Made by a program: the position numbers and the translations under genes. 64,000 bases of DNA from Branchiostoma lanceolatum (taxonomy: Eukaryota > Chordata > Leptocardii > Amphioxiformes > Branchiostomatidae), in NCBI RefSeq assembly GCF_035083965.1, contig NC_089732.1, positions 7,503,383 to 7,567,382 of the forward strand, written 5' to 3'. Below the pieces are notes generated by a model. The model searched no databases. It saw only the letters and a list, made by a program, of their open reading frames with translations, and was not told where the DNA came from. Positions 10,264-20,523 of this stretch are shown here, piece by piece; the stretch's first letter is position 1; each line of letters begins with the position of its first letter.

Positions 10264-13200
10264 ATGAGGTGCATGTTTCGCCTGCTGGTGTTGGCGGCGG
10301 TGGTCGCGGTCCTGACCGTGCCGTCTGACGGCTGGCGGCGGCGCAGAAGGAGACGCGCCCCGCCACCACCTCCTCCACCCGTCCACTGCCAAGTAGGGGG
10401 GTGGTCTCCCTGGTCAACATGTTCCAGGTAAGTCAGTGATTTTTTTGGCGACTTCTCAGGGGCGGAGACACTTTTAGAAATTCAAGTTAAACTTTGTAAG
10501 GCGCGTGTTTTGACATTAAGCCAAATAGTACGCGGTTATACTTAAGGTCATAGCAATCATATGTCGTTTCTTTGCAAGTTGGCAAATCTTGTCGTTGTTC
10601 TTATTATTGTTTTCTATTGCTATTGCTATTTAGAAATTAACACCGCTTATGGAATACTTGAAATTTTTACATTTGCTAGATATTGTTGATTCCACTTTGG
10701 TATGTCGGTGAATGAATGAATGAATTTATGAACGAATTTATGAATGAATGAATGAATACATGGATGAATGTCGGAAAAAAATTGATGAGTCAATAACGAA
10801 TAAAAATGAATAATTTTATGATGTTATGTGATATGGTGTTTATCCAGGTCGTGTCAGGGCGGTACCCAGGCCCGAACCCGTGCCATTACCCGTCATCCCG
10901 CGTACGGCGGAAGGGCGTGTCCCACTCTCCGCCAATCACGGGCCTGCAACCTGCAGACATGTCCCATCGACTGCATTGTGGGCACGTTCGGGAACTGGAC
11001 ACGCTGCGACCCCTGTGAGAGGAAGGAGGTACGGATATCTTTTTTTCCATTCCTACTCTTGTTGTTCTCATTTCAATATTGGTGGAAAGATTGGCTGAAA
11101 AATATTTCTAACAACTTTGCTATAATAAAATATCTATAGTTAGAACTAATAGCGATAATATTTTCACTCAGTACGTGTTTTGAGACATTTATTGAATACA
11201 ATTCCCTTTATGACTGTGTATAATATTTTCTTATTAGAATGTAGCATAATATTGGATATAGCCCTTATTAATATTATTGTATCTATCATTGTTATATGGG
11301 CTGTTTGTACCTGCAATTAGCCCTCAGGCATGTATTTTGCAATAAACTTTGATTTGAGTTTAACTCCTATTTGCTAATTACATTAGGGTCTTGTTATGAT
11401 CGTCAAAACGTCTCAGACTTTTATCTTTAAGTTTGTCCACTGCACCTGCTAGTCTGTGAAACGCAAACTCCGCTGTCCGGGACTGCAATGCCCCCTCGCC
11501 GGCGGGCGTCGGATGTTGGGCGGGCCAAGAGAAACCCCGATTGATATCTCTTTATCGTTTTGACGATGTTTTTCTTCGTTTTCCTTGGACAGGAGCGGGA
11601 CCGGCTGGTGATCAGGCCCACCCAGTTCAAGGGGCACGGTTGCCCCGCCGACCTGCACGAGACGCGCCCCTGCGTCACCAACGAGCCCTGCCCGCCCAAG
11701 GACAGCTGCAGGGAGAACGAGTTCACCTGCCAAAACAGTAAGATTCCTTCATAAACCGTAGTGCGCGCAAAATTAATCGAAGAGGCATGGAAGTCAATAA
11801 ACTTTAGTAGAGGACCTGGTTGCTTGTTGCCTATTAATAATAATCTTTATTGCATGTTCATTCCCCAGGGGGATAAATACACTGGAGGCCACATGGGGCC
11901 ATACATGGAGTAGTTGAGAATAGAATAATAGGAATAATGAGAATAACGTTAACATTAATGTCTAATACAATACTAAGCACTATGCTAAATGCCCTACTGT
12001 ATAACTAGTTTCTAGCGGCTTCTTCTCTCTTTTTAAGACATATGGCGACATAATTACATATTTCTTCTATTACATTAACATCTGTGCATGACATCAAGTA
12101 TCTAAAAGTATTTTGTTTTGATATTGTCTTACATCTCTTGTCAAGCTGAATTGATTTGAACAATGACTGACGTTCTTTTTCATACAGTACACAGTCTTTT
12201 GCGGATAGTGCCCCCTAGGCACACTTTGCGAAAGCGCACAGCGCAAGGCAGAACGATTTCACCTGCCAGAACAGTAAGGGTCCTTCATGAATCGTCATGT
12301 GTGTGCGAGATCGATGATTGTAGGAAGTCAAGACACGTTAGTAGCGGTCCTGGCGATTAGCGCCCCCTAGTAACATCTTGTGGAAACGCATAACGCAACC
12401 ACCTGCTAACTCTCCACCCCTCCTCTCCTCTCCGTTCCAGTGCGGTGCATCCCGCAGCTGCAGACCTGTAATGGTGATAACGACTGTGGAGACTACTCCG
12501 ACGAGCGGCAGTGTGACCGGATCTTTGACGTGTGTGACGGACAGGACTTCGACGCCATCCCCAACATTGAATTCGCTGGCAGCGGGTGAGTTTCAACGAC
12601 TTGAAATAGAGTTCTGATGGAGTTCTATGATAGGGACTCTCAAGAAGGATATCCAAAAATAAAGGCAACAAGAGATAGACAGTGTTCTTTGATGAAAATA
12701 AATAGCACAAAGCAGCACCATTCTGCATAGTGAAAATGTTATAGAAATGAAAATAGAATTCACCCGTTGCTGACGCATGGTTTCCATGGTAACAGGTACA
12801 ACATCCTGTCAGGAGAGGTTGCTGGGAAGGTTCTGGAGAACAGACTGTACGGCGGCACGTGTAACACAGTCTACAGCGGAGACCACGGCAAGAGCTTCCG
12901 TCTGCCCGAAAACCTGCAGAACTACCGCTTCCAAGTAAGCCTGGCAGTTTATTTGTCGTTCATAGTCACGTACCTATAATTCTATCAATTCATGATGTGG
13001 AGAAACGTCTGTACTAACGTCTGTACTAACGTCGGCCTTGCTAAAAATCGTCAATGTCCAAATAGAAATAACGTTAAATGAAGGTGACTTATCATATTGA
13101 CTAAATCTCGTCATTTTTATAAAAAGAAGTGACCCGGCCTCGTCTACATCTGCCCCATAGCAATAAATTTCTTCTAAGAAAGAAAGGACGTATCAACACA

Positions 13201-16200
13201 CTGCGAAACCTCCTATTTACACGACTTCGTCTTCTTCATCCCTAGGTTCTCGCTGACAACTCCTTCGCGACCACGGCGTACAACAGCGCGGAGGAATACT
13301 ACCGCGAGACGCGGTCCAACTCCCAGCGGAACGTCAAGGTCGGCGGGTCGGGCAGCTTCTTCGTCATCAAGGCGAGCGGCGGCGTATCGCACAGTCAGTC
13401 CCGCATGACTCACGAAGTCATCGAGTCCGCGCAGAAAATAGACTCAAAGTACTTCAAAGGTCAGCAGATAGTGCCTACTGTTTTCTTCTTTCAGAAATTG
13501 TACAGTTCTTGGTGGCGAATGTGCTAGATGTTGGCACATCGGCAACCAAATCCAGCGTGTGTGGGGTTTTTTTTGCACATTTTTAATCAGATATTAGCCG
13601 AATATGCTCGGTGGGCGTCACTCCACCGCCAGGGAAGGTCGTGTAAAGTGCCTTTCCCAGCAAGGTCACAACGTCGGCGCATGGTGAGCATCGAACCCGG
13701 GACCTATTGGTTCTGAGTCCAACGCTCTTACCGTTGTACCACACCGATACCACTGTTTTCCTCTTGCAGCTTATGATTGTTGATTTCCGTCTTTCATTTC
13801 TCAAGTCTTTTTCTGTTTGAGTTTCTGAGACTCATATACAATCTGAATCTATTACAGTGATAAACACAGTCGAGCTGGCTCAGTTCAAGATGCGCAGAAG
13901 CGATTTGAACCCATCCGACATCTTCCTGCGGCGCATGAAGGACTTGCCTGTGTACTACAACTACCTGGACTACAGGTACAGGGTTCGATTCCCTCGCTTG
14001 AAATCAGATTCCTAGCCTACCAGCTTAGTAATAGACCTAACTTGCTGATGCATGCGAAACGCATTCTGATCGAAGTGCTATCATTATGTCCTCTAAACAT
14101 TAAACATCCAAACAGCAAGTTGCAACGTTTACTCCGTAAATGTGTACCATATATCATCATATATCTGCTTTTTTTCCTTTCACTAATTCTAGCTTCCTTA
14201 TTGAGGACTTCGGCACGCACTACTTTTCCTCTGGCAGCCTGGGCGGACAGTATGAGTACGTCTACCGGTACAGCAGGGCTGACTTGTCACATTCTGGTGA
14301 GTATATGTTACTCCGCACATATACACTAGCGTAGTGTAATAACAACCAAACACTATACGCTCATCACATGTGGCTATTTTCTTTCGCTTAGTCTGAGTAT
14401 CAGATTAGACAAAGTATATAATAAATCATGTGCGTTCTGTGACAAAAAAAAATTGATTTTATGTATCTAATCTTAAAATCAACGTCATGTTTCAGGTCTT
14501 ACCGAGGAAGAACAGAAATCGTGTCTGAGCGCCGAAGCTAAGGCCTCATTCTTCAGTTTCTCCGGCAGCAGTAGCGGCAGCAGGTGCAAAGAAAACGCAC
14601 TTTCCCAGAGGAACAGCGGTAAGAGACCTATATTGTCCATGAAACCTCAGTTCCATCAATTACATCATAATGCATTTGATATATTACACTTATATTCATT
14701 TTGCGACAACGAAAATTACCGATAACTATTTGGTATCTTTTTGGACAACGGAAAGTCAGTGCGACGATGATGTAGTACCTTTTTGATCGTGTATTTTGAT
14801 TATTTCTACAGGAAGTTTCACCCTGTCGGCGTCCGAGTCCTTCTCCCATGTGAAGGGCGGCTCGTCTGAATCCGCCGGCCAGCTGGCCTTCGCTAACGGC
14901 CCGAACCCGCAGAAGTACGAGGCGTGGATCCAGGACGTCAAGCGGAACCCCGCCATCATCAGCTATGAGGTACGACTGGTATAGTTTGACACATTGTTAT
15001 GGTATAGGATGTCTTTATAAGTTACAAATGTAAAAATGCACCAAGCTTCTACGAAAGTGATTATCTCATGATTTGGTGATTTTTAATCATACAGAAGCAA
15101 ACAAAGCAGATAATGACTTTGCACTTGTAGATTCTTCATAAAACTTAATAGTAAATCTGACAATAGAAAATGATTTACTTAGCTGTCAAGACCATTCATG
15201 TTCTTCGACTAAATACACCAAGCGGGAGTCAAGGCATACCCATTTTACTTCGGAGATCACGTCCTTTTCTGAACTCTGAACTGTTAAAACTGTTTGTTGT
15301 ACGTGTAATGTTAGTCGATAGACTAATAAAATACTCCACCTACTGTAAGTCAAGTCAGCCAAGGTATGGGTACGCTAATGTACTATATACATACTGCTTA
15401 TTCCTTAGATCACGCCCATCTCTGAACTCTTGGTCGACATCCCGTACGCGGACATCAAGCGCCGTAACATGGAGAAGGCTCTGGTGGAGTACCTGCACTT
15501 CTACCACTCCTGCAAGTGTAACTCCTGCCAGAACAACGGACAGGCCATCATGATCGGCACAGAGTGCGTCTGCGTCTGCAAGGCGGGAACCTACGGCATC
15601 TCCTGCGAACTGGGGACTCAGGTTGATAACGTCGGTTAGTATTATTCGCAGTATTGTACGGTCTGTACCTTAAAAGCGCTCCTAGCGGCCGGCCTGACGG
15701 TTACCGCTCCCTAGGGGGTCATTGACCTAAACACAGGCTATGTACCGTATGTACGCTTGGGTTATTACCTGTACCAAGGACATTATGTCCTTGCCTGTAC
15801 GTAGTTTGACTATCAACATCATTACACAGACACGATAGCGACAACGGCAGACGGTTCTTTTCTTGTATCATATTTACTCTAAGAATATATTTTTGCATAT
15901 TTATGATCCTTATCATGGTTTTTCTTGTGTCGTTTGTTTTCTTAGGCACTGCTGTCCACGGGAACTGGGCGTGTTGGGGATCTTGGGCGCCGTGCAGTAA
16001 GTCCTGCGGGTCAGGACAGCGGGTCCGCCGCCGAACCTGCACCAACCCTCCCCCCAGGAACAACGGCCAGACCTGCCCCGGACAGGACTCCGAGACAGAG
16101 ACCTGTAACTCACGGCCATGCCTGAGTAAGTGTTGTGTTTACAGTGATCTTCATGCAGACGGCATATTGTCACTTTTTATTGTCTGATTCAACTTTGTTA

Positions 16201-17734
16201 AGTATTTACCAGTGTTTTTTTGTTTGTTTACGAGTACATATAACATACATCAGTAAAAAATTACGTTAACTCGTTTTTCAATGTCTATGCACAAAGATAA
16301 TGTAAATTTTCTCTGAAATAGCTTTCTATACTTTCTACTTTTTATACTTTGTCTACACAACTCACAAAGCGCTACACCGACCATGTGTTGTCAGATTTTC
16401 ATGTTGGCTCTTGTTTCTGTCCGCAGCGCAATGCCAGCCGGGGTACTACTCCCGTACCGGGTACATGCCGTGTAGGGCGTGCCCTCCCGGCGCCTTCCAG
16501 ACCCTACCCGGCCAGAAGACGTGCCTAGACTGCCCCCGCGGGAAAACCACCGGCCGCTCAGCTACAGTCCTGTTCGAACACTGTGTTGAAGGTTAATACA
16601 CCTTTCTCACGTCCACCTAAACCCACTAAACCCTAGACATAATCCCACTAAACCCTTGATAAAGTCAACCCCTGTAGTTTCCATGCAATAAAACCATGCC
16701 TCACAGCTCATCTAATCGTTTCAGACCTAAACAAAGTAGTGCCCTCAAAAAATGATTCACTAACATTGATTGGGGATGGGGGGGTGGGGCACATGAGCGC
16801 TTTTCCATCAAATTACACGTCTCCTCGTCACCTACAATACCCTTTTCACATCTATTCTAATCTACAATCCCAAACCCTTGCTGAGTTTTTGGAATGATGA
16901 TTGTTTGAAAAATAATTCTAGTTTCTTCGTAGGCCGTTTCTCAAACTCAATCGTATGTTCGATGAATCACCATACAAAATATTCATACCCTCCAACCCCT
17001 CTAATTTCAAACATGACGTGTTTAGATACTTTAGTGAGTAAATTTTCATTTAGAACATTGATAAAACAGGCGCTGTTCCATGACCACAAAGTCACGGACT
17101 GGTGAAATAGTGTATTTTCTAACTTTTTGTAGATGAAGAATCAGACGAAACAGACTCGGTCGGCGTCTTCGGTTCGCGTGGTTCCTCTGAACATGCTGGG
17201 TCAGCAGCAGGGTCCAGGCCGGGGTCCAGGCCAGGGTCCAGACCAGGGTCCAGGCCAGATAGGACGGGAGGCTTTGGCTCACGAGGCACTAATGCTAGCT
17301 ATAGTGACGGAGCAAGGGCGGTCTCCGGTGGCTCAGCTGGTAGAGTAGTAGTTGAAACAGACAGAGTTAGGGACACGATTAGGATACCAGTTGAGGTAGA
17401 TGAAGATGACGATGATCAAACTGAGCCACCATCCGCCAATCCCCGTCGACACCACCACGGAACGTCTTCGGCATCCTCCGGAGGCGGTCGGCACCATGCC
17501 GAAGAGGACCCGGAACCTGCCGACGGTGGAACTGATACACCAGATGAGAGAAGTACCGATGCTTTAACGGAGAGTGAATCTGCTGCTGCTGCTACTACTG
17601 CTGCTTTACCAGCTCGTCCTGATGCTGAAACGTCATCAACTGATGCTGAAACGTCACCAGCTGATCCTGATGACGTCATTTCAAGTATTCTGGACACCTG
17701 GAGAAACAACGATGATGACTACTATGATTATTAG
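10264..17734 (+). CDS. C6-like secreted MACPF complement-type protein
   Basis: Fourteen coding exons: 10264-10427, 10848-11028, 11593-11737, 12441-12585, 12796-12934, 13246-13459, 13858-13975, 14193-14296, 14496-14618, 14812-14969, 15409-15634, 15946-16125, 16427-16591, 17133-17734. All phases agree; the product is 887 residues. Order: signal peptide (1-23), seven Arg then seven Pro (25-39), TSP1 (WSPWSTC, about 46-100), a second partial TSP1-like Cys region (100-155), LDLa ([13 protein letters not shown], about 155-195), MACPF (about 200-520; signature [11 protein letters not shown]), EGF-like Cys cluster (about 525-570), TSP1 (WGSWAPC), an ephrin-receptor-like Cys module ([15 protein letters not shown]), and a tail of about 200 residues with four RPGS repeats, an acidic stretch and a Ser/Thr/Ala/Asp end. 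The MACPF fold forms membrane-inserting rings in terminal complement. TSP1-LDLa-MACPF-EGF order points to the C6-C9 branch; direct lytic activity here is inference. The tail and ephrin-like module are unlike vertebrate C6. Confidence 0.92.
11840..12170 (-). mobile_element. Possible retrotransposon 3' end in an intron
   Basis: On the minus strand the sequence near 11840-11885 reads as a typical LINE 3' terminus ending 'gcaataaagattattattaa', preceded by AT-rich non-coding sequence. No reverse-transcriptase frame was recognised. The class is inference from the tail alone. A similar tail on the plus strand ends near 11350 ('tgcaataaactttgatttg'). Confidence 0.3.
12251..12290 (+). pseudogene. Duplicated fragment of the LDLa exon and donor
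   Basis: GAACGATTTCACCTGCCAGA with a following ACAGTAAG and 'tccttcat' repeats the 3' end of the coding exon at 11715-11737 and its donor, at a constant offset of 536 bp. The resemblance continues weakly into the intron to about 12355 ('tagtagcggtcctgg' against 'tagtagaggacctgg'). The copy has no acceptor and lacks the start of the exon, so it is read as a decayed partial tandem duplication, not an exon. Confidence 0.7.
13575..13752 (-). mobile_element. tRNA-derived SINE
   Basis: The reverse strand from about 13752 reads as a tRNA-like head: an A-box-like TGGTACAACGGT, a Leu-type anticodon arm around ACTCAGAA, and B box GGGTTCGATGC. A body follows with 'gggaaaggcactttacacgac', a phrase widespread in metazoan SINEs. 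The body ends near a T-rich tract at 13567-13575 (A-rich in the element's sense). It lies in an intron of the MACPF gene. The Leu origin is inference from the anticodon arm. Confidence 0.7.
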
Positions 17735-18769
17735 TGACGAGTCCACATTGGACTTTGATAACTACTGCAAAAGGAAGAGTTGTATTACGTATTTACGAAT
17801 TGAATAGTGAAAATGCAGTATTACTAACTGTCAGCCACCAACGTTATACTTTTTAAAGTATTCTTACGATATGAAATGAAGATTTATCTTTCTCCAAGCA
17901 AACTGACATTCTAGTTTAATGACTTTGTTCCATGTTGGTATACTATGCAAAGCTTTTTTTACGTACAAGATTGAAATTTATACAGTATAAATCTAGACAG
18001 GGGACTTAGAACTTGTGGTGATTATAAAAAGTGTCTATTTGCCTAAGTGCCACAATGCGATTTATTGCTGCGTGCTTTTTGATATGTTAAGGTTATTTGG
18101 ACCAGTTGAATATCCTTTAAGGGTTCAAGTAGTGTCTAGACATCATATGTTTGTCGTACAAAAAATGCATTTATCCTAGTTTGTCAAAAACATGCGTGCC
18201 TTTTCATTGTACAAGTAAATGATAGATCATTATTGTGCCCTTTCAAATTCTTTATGCCTCATAAGTCATGCGTTTACATAGAAATATCCATTTGTATAGC
18301 CCAGCTGCAATGGTTCATGTTTGGTAAAAACTGTTGCTACGTTGATTTCAATTTTTCTAAACAGCCCATGATGGGTTAACGGTGAACTTCAGGGCCATCA
18401 GATGTTGATGAATGGTTTATTAAGAAAACTTACACAAACTGACAGTGGCGGTCAAATTCATGACCGAAATAGAGTCAGATTTACACAAGTATCATAATTG
18501 ACCGACTAGTTAAAATCAGGTGACATATTTAAAATCATCAAACGTTAGATAAAACAGTACATTTAAAAACCGGAATGTAAGACGACAACAAGGGTCCAAC
18601 AGTGCGTCATTCAGACAAAGCGTACGTGTGCCTTGCGGTACCGGTAGTACATGTACATGTGCAATATTTCTGGCTCTTTTTACAACGATAATACACATAC
18701 ACATATTATTTACATATACATATAATGTCATACAATGTTGATGGCATTGGTTAACATTCCAATGTTATA

Positions 18770-18775
18770 AATAAA
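18770..18775 (+). terminator. Candidate polyadenylation signal of the MACPF gene
   Basis: AATAAA lies about 1.04 kb after the stop at 17734 and is the first canonical signal I found. The intervening sequence is AT-rich and without open frames, consistent with a long 3' UTR. Confidence 0.45.
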
Positions 18776-20220
18776 CTCTGAAGTAAAGAACCAAATGGTG
18801 CATTCAGTGGGTAACGTTTGTTCTGTAATGACAGCCCAAACCTGTTAATCTCTTCTGTCTTTTGTTATATCAAAGTTTATATGACATAAATTAACGGCTT
18901 TGAATTGTGCCACGTTTCTATGGCATCAGCTGAAATACGGTCACAATTATAGAATGAAATTTCACCCTTAAATACAGGTACCTACACTTAGCATGAACTA
19001 TTAATCAAATACAACATTTAATGCATGAATGAAATATTTAAAAAAAATGTAATAGCTGTTCTTGATCAAAGTATGTACATGCCAAAGGTCCACTTAATTG
19101 ACCTAACAATGAAAGTGCATGTATCATACCCTGATAACGCGAAGGAACAGAAAAACAGGAAGCAATACAGGAAGACAAAAAAATTAACGGAACAAAAAGA
19201 GCAGTTACTGTAGCAGTGTACCTGTATGTGATCATTTTGGCATGCATCATCACTTTCCCTAAAAGGCTTTTGTATTATGACCCTCACCAACCTTGGCACG
19301 TAGCGACAACGGTGCGTGTATGTATATATCTAATTTCCATGTAGTGTAAATCGATTAAATCCCGTCATTTCACACAAACATCGCCCTTGCGTTATCAGTT
19401 CAGAAGTCGGCCGGTCACACTGAGCAAATGAAGTAATCAAATAGAAGGCCTGCGTGTCATAGATTCAGGTACAGAACACGAGACGAACTATAGCGCTCAC
19501 ATACTTTATGGGACCTGACGGTACTTTTGTAAGGATCTGCAAGAGTGCACGTCTGTGTCGAACAAGGTTTACGTAAGCACCTTTCAGCTTTAAACAGCAT
19601 TATTGTAGAAAGTGGGGTGGAGACTTTCAACACCTGCGGCATTGTTAACAAAGAACAATACTTGTCAAAAGAACAATACTTGTCATTTAAATTTGATATG
19701 ACGTCAAATGATGTATACAGTCAGCCACACGTCTGACAAAATGAACAGCCTAGCCTTCACTTGAAAGTTCATCTGTGTTGGTAGAAGTCATTCTGAATGG
19801 AGTTTAAACTGTAAATGCCAACACAAAAATTGGACTTACCCAAATTTTCGACTGATCAGCTCCTTGACAAAGACAAAGACTGGAGCTGATCAGTCGAAAA
19901 TTTGGGTAAGTCCAATTTTTGTGTTGGCATTTACAGTTTAAACTCCATTCAGAACAGCCTAGCCGTCAAATCAAGCATGTAAACTGGACCTTTGCACAAC
20001 TTACAAGTTAAAGAAGGTCTAGTCTTAGAAAAAGAATATCCGCAGTGTCTACAAGTCTACCGACTGATTTTGTGTAAACCACAATCTATTTTTGAGTTGG
20101 ATCGTAAAATCTTCATAGCGCCGCCCTCGTACATAGCACGTGTACAAAAATATTAGTCGGATGATGCCACTAAAGCAAAATCCGAGTAGGTTTGGAAAGC
20201 GCGAAACATATGATTCCATA
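18776..20220. other. Intergenic region with no recognised gene
   Basis: AT-rich and without supportable exons on either strand. It contains the 73-bp perfect palindrome at 19791-19954, listed separately, and 'gaacaatacttgtca' twice in tandem near 19651-19685. Confidence 0.5.
19791..19954. repeat. Perfect 73-bp inverted repeat, 18-bp spacer
   Basis: The arms at 19791-19863 and 19882-19954 are exact reverse complements with no mismatch. They surround a spacer reading TTGACAAAGACAAAGACT. The direct repeat GAACAGCCTAGCC lies at 19743-19755 and overlaps the right end at 19952-19964. No protein is encoded. Perfect identity suggests recent origin or conversion between the arms. Confidence 0.95.
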
Positions 20221-20227
20221 CATATAT

Positions 20228-20304
<77 letters not shown>

Positions 20305-20314
20305 TATATATATA
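20221..20314. repeat. (CATATA)n / (TA)n microsatellite
   Basis: A run of CATATA hexamers flanked by TA dinucleotides and a short GA tract. Open frames of Ile-His, Tyr-Val or Tyr-Ile repeats across it are artefacts. It lies about 200 bp before the start of the FkbM-NodB gene. Confidence 0.95.
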
Positions 20315-20523
20315 GAGAGAGAGGAATTCAACAAGACCCAAATATATAAAATAAGTCTTGAAATTACAAAAAAAGGAAGCATACACTGCGAGCCAACGTA
20401 CACCCCCGCAAATCATCGTACAGTCTATTGTGGTGCGAGTCAGCCAGGTTTACCGTTTCAGTTCAGGTCACCTGTAGGGCAAATTGACGTGGCATCCGCT
20501 CATTAAAAAAACCGGTTTTGGGG

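Noticed and set aside
10165-10420. Minus-strand ORFs over the Arg/Pro tract
   Set aside because: Complement of a GC-rich coding exon, without start context or homology.
13583-13804. Functional tRNA-Leu gene or minus-strand ORF
   Set aside because: Only the tRNA-like head of a SINE: the acceptor stem does not close and a non-tRNA body follows directly.
20140-20506. Open frames of Ile-His, Tyr-Val and Ile-Tyr repeats on both strands
   Set aside because: They come from the (CATATA)n microsatellite.
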